DNA of 24,483 nt from CAYUNA01 sp047629355 (GTDB lineage Bacteria > Bacteroidota > Bacteroidia > Chitinophagales > Saprospiraceae), in contig JBLHWU010000091.1 of assembly GCA_047629355.1 (NCBI GenBank), forward strand, positions 1-24,483. Direction: 5' to 3'. The number at the start of each line of letters is the position of its first letter. Positions within the stretch are counted from its first letter, which is position 1. The notes beneath the pieces were generated by a model that saw only the letters and a list, made by a program, of their open reading frames with translations, made no database searches and was not told the origin of the DNA. Shown piece by piece: positions 1 to 6,995 of the stretch. Made by a program: the position numbers and the translations under genes.

Positions 1-94
1 GTTCCGTGATGTAGACCATGCAACGATTTTTAAAAGAAAACTATCGAAAAAATCTTGCTTTCAAATTTTACCCCAATAAATAATGTCACGTACT
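1..94. repeat. Right half of MITE-like element family C, cut by the window edge
   Basis: Positions 1-94, plus the following TA, are base-for-base identical to 23718-23811, the right part of the complete element at 23650-23811. The copy ends in GTCACGTACT followed by TA, which matches one terminal inverted repeat of the complete element. The window therefore opens inside a second copy in the same orientation. Perfect identity over 94 bases suggests recent movement or gene conversion. No coding capacity is seen. Confidence 0.85.
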
Positions 95-620
95 TACATG
101 GCCAAATTTTGGAATAAATTATTAATAATCGCCTGTTTTTCCAATTGTTTAATACTACAAAAGGGCAGTCGAACTGTTCCAAGTTAGAGCCATTTTACCT
201 AAACTAGAGACTGTTCATCTAACTGTGTCAAAGCAAAATCCGTAAAAAAAAGGATATTTGCACAAAACGCAGAAAAAATGCCACCACACGATTCAAGATC
301 AAAAAGGTTACACTTGGATAGCAACAGACAATGGTGTGAGTCGGTTTGATGGCTATGGCTTTCGCAATTTTAGTGCAGATGATGGATTGAAGTGAGCTTA
401 CCCAAATTAAAGTCACGTATTTTTGCTCTACTCTAAACCAGTATTTAACGCCAGAAAACAAGTTTTAATAGTTAAGCAAGACTATTTTTCTGTCAAAAAT
501 TACTTTTCTCTTTAAAATGCCTTAATTTTTTCGAAAACTACTCAAATACAGACTATCTATATTAATTTCGCTGTTCCAATTAAAATTCCTTTTTCAAAAA
601 AATAATAAGCGATTCAAAGC
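95..620. other. Degenerate intergenic region
   Basis: This stretch holds the decayed propeller-sensor fragment listed separately. A 29-codon frame starts with ATG at 98 directly after the element end and reads like a hydrophobic leader, but it stops at 185-187 and continues into nothing recognisable. The rest (397-620) is AT-rich and shows no gene. A sequence resembling a Bacteroidota -7 box with one mismatch (TAATTTCG, about 563-570) lies upstream of the M28 peptidase gene, but it is too weak to call. Confidence 0.5.
252..395 (+). pseudogene. Remnant of a two-component-regulator-propeller sensor protein
   Basis: In the frame ending at TGA 393-395, codons from about 279 read HHTIQDQKGYTWIATDNG and continue VSRFDGYGFRNFSADDGLK. 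This matches the Reg_prop (two-component regulator propeller) repeat of Bacteroidota hybrid sensor kinases and LuxR-type sensors, which typically read 'xQDxxGxxWxxTxxGxxRFDGxxF'. Just upstream, another frame reads IFAQNAEKM, which looks like the end of a signal peptide. The leader and the first propeller repeat are thus joined with a frameshift, and everything after about 40 codons is missing. A full gene of this type has roughly 700-1400 codons. It is a dead fragment next to a mobile-element end. The family match is strong; its exact parent is unknown. Confidence 0.7.
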
Positions 621-2237
621 ATGAAAAAATTTATACTTTCTTTATTAATCTGTTTACCCATTTTCCTATTTGCCCAAGAAAAAGCGGAGAGCGTTCCCGT
701 CATTGGCATGGAAGAGAAAGATAAGACCGCTACTATTTTTGCCAGTACCATCAAAGCGGATGAGATGAAAAGGCACCTGACTTATCTTGCATCTGATGAA
801 TTGGAAGGGCGCGAAACGGGTACAGCAGGGCAACGAAAAGCAGCCGACTACATCGCTGCAGAATTTAAAAAACTGGGATTACCGACTGTTGTCAATGGCA
901 ATTCTTATTTTCAAGAAATTGCCTTTTCGGGTGAACGTTGGGAAGAGATTGAAGTGAACGTTGGGAAAAAACGCTTCCGAAATCTCTGGAATTTCTATGC
1001 ATTTCCTTATACGAATGCCGATAGTTTGACTATTAATGAAAAAGAAGTAATTTTCTTGGGCTATGGCATCGACGATTCAAAATATAGTGATTACGCAGGT
1101 GTGAATGTCAAAGGCAAAACCGTGTTTGTTTATCAAGGCGAACCGACGAATGCGGAAGGCATTTCGTATTTGACAGGCACTTCTACGCCTTCTGATTGGG
1201 CAACGGATTGGCGCAAAAAACTCGAAGTTGCAAAAGCCAATGGCGTGAAAACCATTCTTTTTATTGACGCTAAAATTCAAAAAAGTATCAGTAAGCATCG
1301 CCAAGTCTTGTTGAGTCCACGTTTGCAAATTCAGGAAACTGCGCCGGAAGGAGTAGATTTTCCAAATAATATTTTCGTGTCAACTGACGTCATCAAAGCG
1401 ATTACGGGTAGGAAAAACAAGAAATTCATCGCTGCTCGTGATGCCATTACAAAGACGGGGAAGCCGCACAATCAGAAGTTTAAAACTAAATTTAAGCTCA
1501 ATTATAAAAAATGGAAACGCCAGATTTTAGGCTCGAATGTACTGGGTTTTATTGAAGGAACTGATCCGAAACTGAAAGATGAAGTCGTCGTCGTCACCGC
1601 GCATTATGACCACTTGGGTATGAAAGGTGAGTCGATTTTTTACGGCGCAGATGACAATGCGTCGGGTTCTTCGACAGTTTTGGAAATCGCACAGGCGTTT
1701 GTAGAAGCGAAAAAATCAGGTGTTGGTCCGCGTCGTAGTGTGTTGTGTATGCTCGTTTCGGGAGAGGAAAAAGGATTGTTGGGTTCTCAATATTATGCGA
1801 CTTTTCCAGTTTTTCCACTCGCCAATACCGTCGCCAATGTGAATGTCGACATGGTCGGTCGGATTGATTCAAAGCACGAAAAAGCGAACAATCCGAATTA
1901 TATTTATGTGATTGGTTCTGACCGATTGAGTACAGAATTGCATGATATTAATGAAAACATGAATAAGGAATACACGAATATTGAGTTAGATTATACCTAC
2001 AACGACCCAAAAGACCCAAATCGTTTTTACGAGCGTTCAGACCATTATAATTTTGCAGAAAAAGGCATTCCTGCGATTTTTTACTTCAGTGGAACGCACG
2101 TCGATTATCACCGTCCTTCTGATACGGTGGATAAAATTAACTTTGAGAAAATGGAGATTATCGGGAAGTTAATTTTTCATACTTCTTGGCAGTTGGCGAA
2201 TCAGGATAAGCGGATAGAAGTGAATGTTGGCAATTAG
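621..2237 (+). CDS. Secreted M28 family zinc peptidase (PA-domain aminopeptidase type)
   Basis: The 538-residue product begins with a signal peptide (about 1-19, ending FLFAQ), so export to the periplasm or outside is expected. Residues about 45-300 hold the N-terminal M28 region with an inserted PA-like segment. The catalytic domain follows, with the co-catalytic dizinc motifs in order: AHYDH (H328), GADDNASG (D344), SGEEKG (E382 catalytic, E383 metal), NVDMVGR (D410) and YHRPSDT (H497). All expected ligands are present, so the enzyme should be active. Family members remove N-terminal residues from peptides or process glutamyl/carboxyl termini; the substrate cannot be read from sequence. Length is typical for Bacteroidota members. 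The start is the first ATG, directly before a classic leader. The gene stands alone and its stop runs into a palindromic intergenic repeat. Confidence 0.93.
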   Translation: MKKFILSLLICLPIFLFAQEKAESVPVIGMEEKDKTATIFASTIKADEMKRHLTYLASDELEGRETGTAGQRKAADYIAAEFKKLGLPTVVNGNSYFQEIAFSGERWEEIEVNVGKKRFRNLWNFYAFPYTNADSLTINEKEVIFLGYGIDDSKYSDYAGVNVKGKTVFVYQGEPTNAEGISYLTGTSTPSDWATDWRKKLEVAKANGVKTILFIDAKIQKSISKHRQVLLSPRLQIQETAPEGVDFPNNIFVSTDVIKAITGRKNKKFIAARDAITKTGKPHNQKFKTKFKLNYKKWKRQILGSNVLGFIEGTDPKLKDEVVVVTAHYDHLGMKGESIFYGADDNASGSSTVLEIAQAFVEAKKSGVGPRRSVLCMLVSGEEKGLLGSQYYATFPVFPLANTVANVNVDMVGRIDSKHEKANNPNYIYVIGSDRLSTELHDINENMNKEYTNIELDYTYNDPKDPNRFYERSDHYNFAEKGIPAIFYFSGTHVDYHRPSDTVDKINFEKMEIIGKLIFHTSWQLANQDKRIEVNVGN

Positions 2238-2238
2238 C

Positions 2239-2295
2239 AATGAACAATGAACAATTATTATTACACTTTGAAATTGCTCATTGTTAATTATTCAT
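2239..2295. repeat. AATGAACAAT-type palindrome between convergent genes
   Basis: Copies of AATGAACAAT on the left arm (2239-2262) pair imperfectly with the right arm (2272-2295), which ends in TTGTTAATTATTCATT. The palindrome lies between the ends of the M28 gene (+) and the 54-residue gene (-), and supplies the last codons of the latter. It resembles the hairpins at 2459-2522 and 20090-20165. A bidirectional terminator role is likely but inferred. Confidence 0.6.
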
Positions 2296-2448
2296 TTTCT
2301 TATCCGTCACATGTTCGTCCAAAAATGCGTTGAGTTTATCAACCGCTACATTAGAAACAATTTGTCCGAATTCGTTGATTTTAAGGTTAAAACCCGCAAG
2401 TTCATGGTGAACTTTTGGATTGCCTTTAACAGCACTTTTCTTTGGCAT
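2284..2448 (-). CDS. Small conserved Bacteroidota-type protein, 54 residues
   Basis: Reading the minus strand from ATG at 2448 gives 54 codons, beginning MPKKSAVKGNPKVHHELAGF and continuing NLKINEFGQIVSNVAVDKLNAFLDEH before TAA at 2284. It is a coherent, soluble, basic-then-acidic peptide with alternating hydrophobic positions and normal codon use. It resembles small 'hypothetical' proteins I recall from Bacteroidota with a K-G-N-P-K-V-H start and an 'INEFGxIxSNxxxDKLNxFL' centre; this recollection was not checked. It lies 71 bases downstream of gltX on the same strand, separated by a hairpin, so it may be read through from gltX or have its own signal. The last few codons come from the palindromic repeat, so the C-terminus is probably variable. 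No function is known to me. Confidence 0.75.
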   Translation of the reverse strand: MPKKSAVKGNPKVHHELAGFNLKINEFGQIVSNVAVDKLNAFLDEHVTDKKMNN

Positions 2449-2458
2449 TGTCTGAGTA

Positions 2459-2522
2459 TTTAATGGTTAATGATTAATGACGGCAAACTTGGAAAATGCC
2501 ATCATTAATCACTAACAATTAA
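2459..2522. repeat. TTAATGGTTAATG-type hairpin downstream of gltX
   Basis: The left arm (2459-2485, TTAATGGTTAATGATTAATG then ACGGCA) pairs almost perfectly with the right arm (2497-2522, TGCC then ATCATTAATCACTAACAATT), leaving a loop of about 11 bases. The right arm overlaps the gltX stop codon. It is the same sequence family as 20090-20165, where it also sits at gene ends. A terminator or mRNA 3'-end stabiliser is likely; there is no run of Ts typical of an intrinsic terminator. Confidence 0.65.
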
Positions 2523-4069
2523 ACATTCAACTTCGCTTTTGCAATTTCGTTAAAACGGTCGTAACCCATTTTCAAACGCTCAATTGTTGTTGCTTTGCCA
2601 ATCAATTCCACTAATTGGAACACATCCGGACCTTTCATAGTTCCCGAAGTTGCAATTCTTAATATCGGCAACACAATTCCGAAGCTCAATTCGTTATCCG
2701 TAATGAATTTTTCAACAGCTGCTTTGATGTCAACGGCATTGAAATCTGCTACATTTTCTAAAATGGTCAATAGATTATCAAATTTTTCGCCATTTTCGAG
2801 CTTCCAACGCTTGCGAATCGTTTTTTCATCATACGTTTTTACCTCTTCAAAAAAGTAGTACCCTTGTTCCCAAAAGTCAGGAAAAAAATTCACTCGCTCT
2901 TTTAGCATCCCGACAAATGTTTCTAAAAATGCGTCGGTTGGCTGATGTCCGTGCGCCTCAATTATCGGACGAATTTGCTTCGCCAAATCTGCATTTTCTG
3001 CCGCAATGATGTATTGTTGATTAAACCACTTCGCTTTATCAAAATCGAAACGCGCGCCAGCTTTGCTGATTTTTTCAATAGAAAAGGCATCGCACAATTC
3101 TGCCAAAGAAAAAATTTCTTGCTCTGTTCCGGGATTCCAACCAAGGAATGCTAAGAAGTTATTCACGGCATTTCGGTCAAAACCAAATTCACGGAAACCG
3201 ACGAAAGAATCTTCCGCGTTCTCTGCTTCCCACGACAATGGAAAAACGGGGATTCCCAATTTTGCGCCATCTCGCTTGCTCAATTTTCCTTTACCCGTTG
3301 GCTTCAAAATCAGTGGCAAATGTGCAAATTTGGGCATGTCACTTTCCCAACCTAAAAATCGGTACATCAAAACGTGGTGCGCCGTACTCGGCAACCACTC
3401 CTCTCCACGGATGACGTGCGAGATTTTCATCGAATAATCATCAATAATATTGGCAAGGTGATAGGTAGGCATCTCGTCGCTTTTCATGATGATTTTATCG
3501 TCCAATTCGTTGCTTTGAAATTTCACTTCACCGCGCACAAGGTCGTGAATCGTAATGATTTCATCCGACGGAATTTTCAACCGAATCGTGAAAGGCGCGC
3601 CGCTATCCAAATAAGCTTTCACTTCATCTGCTGACAAAGTCGTGCTATTGCTCATCTCTCCACGATTGGCTGCGCTGTATTTAAAGCTGTGGTTGCCCTT
3701 TGCTTTTTCTTCTTCGCGCTTCGCATCCAACTCTTCTCCTGTATCAAATGCGTAGTAAGCATTGCCACTTTCGACCATGCGTAAGGCATATTCCATGTAC
3801 ATCGCCTTTCTTTCCGACTGTCGGTACGGGCCGTAATCGCCACCAAAACCTGGTCCTTCGTCGGGTGTCAAACCACACCATTCTAAGGCTTCTACAATAT
3901 ATTTTTCAGCATTGGGGACGTAGCGAGTTTGGTCGGTGTCCTCAATTCTCAAAATAAAAGTCCCACCCAATTTTTTGGCTAATAAATAATTGTACAAGGC
4001 TGTGCGAACACCGCCAATGTGCAATGCGCCCGTCGGACTTGGGGCAAAACGTACTCGAATATCTTTCAT
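2519..4069 (-). CDS. gltX: Glutamate--tRNA ligase
   Basis: This 516-residue cytosolic class I aminoacyl-tRNA synthetase charges tRNA-Glu with glutamate. The nucleotide-binding motif is at residues 8-20 (FAPSPTGALHIGG, the HIGH equivalent at 17-20), followed by RIEDTD at 41-46, which is typical for GltX. The KMSKS equivalent is KLSKR at 262-266 in the GKGKLSKRDG segment. The C-terminal anticodon-binding helical region follows (about 340-516). Bacterial GltX usually has 460-510 residues; Bacteroidota forms are slightly long, as here. The start is the first ATG and gives the expected N-terminus MKDIRVRFAPSPTG. A -7-type promoter box lies about 185 bases upstream. The gene is followed by a hairpin and the 54-residue gene on the same strand. 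Confidence 0.98.
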   Translation of the reverse strand: MKDIRVRFAPSPTGALHIGGVRTALYNYLLAKKLGGTFILRIEDTDQTRYVPNAEKYIVEALEWCGLTPDEGPGFGGDYGPYRQSERKAMYMEYALRMVESGNAYYAFDTGEELDAKREEEKAKGNHSFKYSAANRGEMSNSTTLSADEVKAYLDSGAPFTIRLKIPSDEIITIHDLVRGEVKFQSNELDDKIIMKSDEMPTYHLANIIDDYSMKISHVIRGEEWLPSTAHHVLMYRFLGWESDMPKFAHLPLILKPTGKGKLSKRDGAKLGIPVFPLSWEAENAEDSFVGFREFGFDRNAVNNFLAFLGWNPGTEQEIFSLAELCDAFSIEKISKAGARFDFDKAKWFNQQYIIAAENADLAKQIRPIIEAHGHQPTDAFLETFVGMLKERVNFFPDFWEQGYYFFEEVKTYDEKTIRKRWKLENGEKFDNLLTILENVADFNAVDIKAAVEKFITDNELSFGIVLPILRIATSGTMKGPDVFQLVELIGKATTIERLKMGYDRFNEIAKAKLNV

Positions 4070-4486
4070 AACTTTTTATTAGAGGTCAAAATTCAGACAA
4101 CCGAGGCGGTCTAAATTCTTTTTAAAAAATAACATTTTGGAGGCAGCATTTTCGGCTTCTCAATCGTTTGAATGACAACTAGACTTATTCGCTACTCTTA
4201 AATAACACGTACTAAGGCTTTTTTTGCTCGTAAAGTTTCAAACGGGGCGCAAAGGTAAATAAATTTGTGTTGACTGGTAGCCGAAAAAATGTTTCACTTC
4301 GCATATTACGACAGATAACGATAAATCGATAAAAGGCACACTTTTAGGAGGAGAAAACTACACGGTTTCCTTTCTGAAATTACTGTTCCTTATTTTAAAA
4401 TCCATTTTGGTCAAAACCATTTGGTCACGGTAAACTATCGTCGTGTACGAATTTGATTCCATGAACACTTTAAAATATACAACACG
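4070..4486. other. Divergent intergenic region, gltX and deacetylase gene
   Basis: This 417-base gap lies between the divergent starts of gltX (-) and the polysaccharide deacetylase gene (+). It contains the putative gltX promoter box at 4252-4259. A purine run AGGAGGAG lies near 4347-4354, but no start codon follows at a usable distance. Only very short frames are found. No RNA gene or repeat was recognised, and no clear promoter was found for the plus-strand gene. Confidence 0.5.
4252..4259 (-). promoter_or_regulatory. Putative Bacteroidota -7 box for gltX
   Basis: The minus strand reads TACCTTTG followed by CGCC, matching the Bacteroidota sigma factor -7 consensus TAnnTTTG. No convincing -33 TTTG was found at the right spacing. 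Transcription would start near 4247 and leave a leader of about 180 bases. The match is short and could be chance, but it is the only such match in this gap pointing toward gltX. Confidence 0.45.
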
Positions 4487-5140
4487 ATGTACTTAGTTAA
4501 AACGCCAAGATTTATTCAAAATTTATTTCCAAACTTCACTTGGAAAATGCCGACGCAAGAGAAGGTCTTGTATTTGACTTTCGATGATGGTCCGGTTCCT
4601 GAAGTTACCCCGTGGGTATTGGAACAATTGGCAGAATATCAAGCCAAAGCAACTTTTTTCGTCGTTGGTGACAATGTAGCGAAGCATTCCGCAATTTTTC
4701 AACAAGTCCTCGACGCAGGGCATGCCGTAGGTAATCATACCTATAGTCATTTGAAAGGGTGGGCAACTGATAACATTCCTTATTTTCATAATGTGCGTCA
4801 ATGTGCGCGACTGGTGAATTCTGAATTATTTCGACCACCGTATGGCAAATTGAAACCAAAGCAAGCGCAGTTTTTACAACGACATTATAATATTGTGATG
4901 TGGGATGTATTGAGTGGCGATTTTGATGAAAATATTTCCAAAGAAGAATGCTACGAAAATGTGATTCGGACGACAAAGCCTGGCTCGATTATCGTCTTTC
5001 ATGATAGTATTAAAGCGAAGGGGAAAATGCAGTATACGCTGCCGAAAGTATTGGCGCATTTCCATAGTTTGGGTTATCGTTTTGAGGCGGTGACGCAGGA
5101 AGCGTTGGAGGGCGAGTTGCCTTTGCGGAAAACGGCTTAA
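4487..5140 (+). CDS. NodB-type polysaccharide deacetylase (CE4)
   Basis: This 217-residue protein removes N- or O-acetyl groups from a polysaccharide, probably peptidoglycan or another GlcNAc polymer. All five CE4 motifs are visible: TFDDGP (31-36, D33 catalytic base and D34 metal ligand), NHTYSH (83-88, metal ligands H84 and H88), RPPYG (116-120), WDVLSGD (139-145) and VFHDS (170-174, H172 catalytic). The N-terminus MYLVKTPRFIQNLFPNFTWK is not a signal peptide; it is the short lead usual in Bacteroidota members of this type. Residence in the cytosol or at the inner face, or export by another route, is therefore open. It is monocistronic, with a structured repeat and a terminator downstream. 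Specific substrate is unknown. Confidence 0.93.
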   Translation: MYLVKTPRFIQNLFPNFTWKMPTQEKVLYLTFDDGPVPEVTPWVLEQLAEYQAKATFFVVGDNVAKHSAIFQQVLDAGHAVGNHTYSHLKGWATDNIPYFHNVRQCARLVNSELFRPPYGKLKPKQAQFLQRHYNIVMWDVLSGDFDENISKEECYENVIRTTKPGSIIVFHDSIKAKGKMQYTLPKVLAHFHSLGYRFEAVTQEALEGELPLRKTA

Positions 5141-5150
5141 CAAAAGGCTT

Positions 5151-5275
5151 TGTCAATTGCCTTATCTGCGAAGCAGATGAATGTGAATAGCCACGGATGA
5201 AATCCGTGGTATTGAACGTGGGATAACGTAACTTTGAAGGAGTTGAATGTCAATTATATTCAATCCCTTCAGGAC
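5151..5275. repeat. Dispersed multi-hairpin repeat family D, copy 1
   Basis: The copy starts with TGTCAATTGCC and contains hairpin a (5164-5178, ATCTGC-GAA-GCAGAT), hairpin b (5191-5209, CCACGGAT-GAA-ATCCGTGG) and hairpin c (5236-5270, GAAGG..TTGAAT paired with ATTCAA..CCCTTC). The second copy at 19055-19255 has the same order and loops, but different paired bases in stems a and b. This region and its flank to 5392 hold no gene. Confidence 0.75.
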
Positions 5276-5392
5276 TTTTGCGTTTCATCAAATGCCTCCC
5301 GAATTGCATTGGCGCTATTCATATTCATCCATTTTGTGGATAGGTAACCATTGTAAAACCTGTTTTTTTGCTATAATGGATGAAGAAGTAAA

Positions 5393-5436
5393 GGCTGAAA
5401 GTCATATTTGTACTTGACTTTCAGCCATTATTTTCC
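5393..5436. terminator. Bidirectional terminator between convergent genes
   Basis: The perfect 12-bp stem GGCTGAAAGTCA (5393-5404) pairs with TGACTTTCAGCC (5415-5426) around a 10-base loop, with T-rich sequence after it (5428-5434). It lies between the stop of the deacetylase gene (+) and the stop of the 5440-6669 gene (-), where it could end transcripts from both directions. Confidence 0.8.
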
Positions 5437-5439
5437 TAC

Positions 5440-6669
5440 TCATTCAATCACAAGTTTTTGAATACGCTGCCAATAATCCGTTCCGATTTTGATAAGATAG
5501 ATTCCCTTATTGTCAAAAGAAAAATCGAAATATGATTGATTCTCTTCTGAAGAAAAAGGCAGTATTTGATGAAATATCAATTTTCCGGTAATATCATATA
5601 CAGAAATAGTCACTTCTTCTTCTGTTGAAAAATACTGAAGTGTAACTTTACCATTTGGACTTGGATTCGGATAAAGAATTAGATTTTGAGGTCTAATTTT
5701 ATTAAGTTCAATAGGTAAAATTAAGCTACAAAAATTACTTAAATACTGATTATTGTAGTGAAAATTGATGTACTGATTGGCGGCAGTAGTTAAAGAGTCA
5801 ATCAAAATTTCTCGCGTCGTCGCATTGAATCGAATATCTTGGTTTAGTTCAAGTTGAATGGCATCAATATCTCCTGCATTGTCTCTTGATCCATGTCGTT
5901 GCGTATTGTAGCCACCATCAAAATAAGGTTCTCCGACATCAGGAAACGGGTCTGAAAAACTGGGAACGGAAGGAAAACCTTTTTCCTCCATCAGCGTCCC
6001 AAAGCTTTCCTCGCCTCTTAGCAGTGCTGAATGTGTATGGTTTTGGAGGTTGTCACCAACCAATGTTCTAATACTACTTTCCTCTATATAAGTAGTTGTA
6101 TTTAAATCTGCATCCGAAAGCCGTAACTCTGCATCACTTAATAAATATCCCAATTCAATTCGCTGAATCGTATGCCCGTGCCCATGAATGTCTAGAAACA
6201 ATCCTCTTCCGTAATCTTGAACCGCCTGATTTTTTGCGGCATCAATAAAAGTATGATATCCTGACCAAGCCTGTTCTACCGTTGGGTTACCGTCTGCGGC
6301 ATCACCAATATTCCTATTGGCATCAAATTTTTTTCGATGCAATAAGTTGATGATGACATGGGGATAACAGCCTGTTTGGTCAAAAAAAGCAGCATGCATT
6401 CCTTCCACAATCGTTTTTGTCCACGCATCTTTTACATAAACGCAATTCGTACAATCTCTATCAGGAATAGTACTCGGTTCTAAACTTCCCCCGTGCGGAG
6501 CAGAAATAATGATTGGAAGATTGCCTGCTCTGTATTCAACAAACCCGGTAACATCATAATAAGTATTTCCGGGAATGAAGGTCTGCGCAATTAGCGAGTT
6601 GTAGCAAGAGACAATGATTAAAGTACCGAAAATTTTAGAAAATAGGTTATTTGGTAAGTTTAGAATCAT
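5440..6669 (-). CDS. Secreted N-formylglutamate amidohydrolase-like protein with T9SS sorting domain
   Basis: The 409-residue product has a leader (about 1-29, ending SLIAQ) and a C-terminal T9SS type A sorting domain (about 331-409: LYPNPSPNGKVTL, VYDITGKLI, then GIYLIKI). It is therefore predicted to cross the outer membrane by type IX secretion. The catalytic region (about 35-310) resembles the N-formylglutamate amidohydrolase (FGase) fold: SAPHGG (57-62, H59), NRNIGDAADGN near 118-128, DIHGHGH (160-166) and QLELN (272-276, E274). In that family, zinc ligands and a catalytic Glu come from motifs of this kind. Known FGases are cytosolic histidine-degradation enzymes, so a secreted version likely acts on another amide or peptide-like substrate. 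The family assignment is moderately sure; the substrate is unknown. A mobile element lies 60 bases upstream of the start. Confidence 0.8.
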   Translation of the reverse strand: MILNLPNNLFSKIFGTLIIVSCYNSLIAQTFIPGNTYYDVTGFVEYRAGNLPIIISAPHGGSLEPSTIPDRDCTNCVYVKDAWTKTIVEGMHAAFFDQTGCYPHVIINLLHRKKFDANRNIGDAADGNPTVEQAWSGYHTFIDAAKNQAVQDYGRGLFLDIHGHGHTIQRIELGYLLSDAELRLSDADLNTTTYIEESSIRTLVGDNLQNHTHSALLRGEESFGTLMEEKGFPSVPSFSDPFPDVGEPYFDGGYNTQRHGSRDNAGDIDAIQLELNQDIRFNATTREILIDSLTTAANQYINFHYNNQYLSNFCSLILPIELNKIRPQNLILYPNPSPNGKVTLQYFSTEEEVTISVYDITGKLIFHQILPFSSEENQSYFDFSFDNKGIYLIKIGTDYWQRIQKLVIE

Positions 6670-6721
6670 GCGAAAAATGTTTTAGCTGTATGAAATGATA
6701 TCACTACAATTTTTTTTCATC

Positions 6722-6995
6722 AAAAAATTGGTAGTGTAACAAATGTGCACCACCATTTATTGAAAAAGCGATTTATTACCGTGTAAACGAAGGTTCTTTT
6801 AAGTTTGAGTAGCGAGAGAATCGTAAGATTTTCGAACTTCAAAAAACACCGTGCGCGTTGCCTACGGCAACGCGGAAGGGGTATTAAGGGATAAAAATGA
6901 TTTTTGCAAAATCGTTTTTATCCCTTAAAAATCCCTTTGATAAACAAAAGCACCTAAACTGTAAAAGTGCACATTTGTGGCACTACCAAAAAATT
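6722..6995. mobile_element. MITE-like insertion with 8-bp target duplication
   Basis: The direct repeat AAAAAATT at 6722-6729 and 6988-6995 flanks a 258-bp body (6730-6987). Its ends are inverted repeats: GGTAGTGTAACAAATGTGCA on the left and, read on the other strand from the right, GGTAGTGCCACAAATGTGCA. The element has no transposase. It carries composite hairpin copy 1. The right target duplicate covers the first two bases of the PAP2 stop codon complement, so insertion took place exactly at the end of that gene without damaging it. An 8-bp duplication fits several DDE transposase families, for example IS256 or IS1595. Confidence 0.8.
6804..6939 (+). repeat. Composite three-hairpin element, copy 1
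   Basis: In plus orientation the order is stem A (6804-6844, GAGTAGCGAG...TTCGAACTTC), GC-rich hairpin (6854-6874, CGCGTTGCC-TAC-GGCAACGCG) and stem B (6884-6928, TTAAGGGATAAAAA paired with TTTTTATCCCTTAA), then AATCCCTTTG. It aligns closely with the reverse complement of copy 4, including the shared linker AAAAAACACCGT. It lies between the PAP2 gene and the start of the 5440-6669 gene. Confidence 0.85.

Noticed and set aside
228..461. Minus-strand 77-codon frame
   Set aside because: It is antisense to the recognisable propeller fragment and has no family features.
2281..2463. Plus-strand 60-codon frame in the gltX downstream gap
   Set aside because: It is antisense to the much more protein-like 54-residue minus-strand gene and has a composition unlike a real product.
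4345..4354. AGGAGGAG as a Shine-Dalgarno site of a missed gene
   Set aside because: No ATG, GTG or TTG lies at a usable distance in an open frame, and Bacteroidota rarely use such sites.
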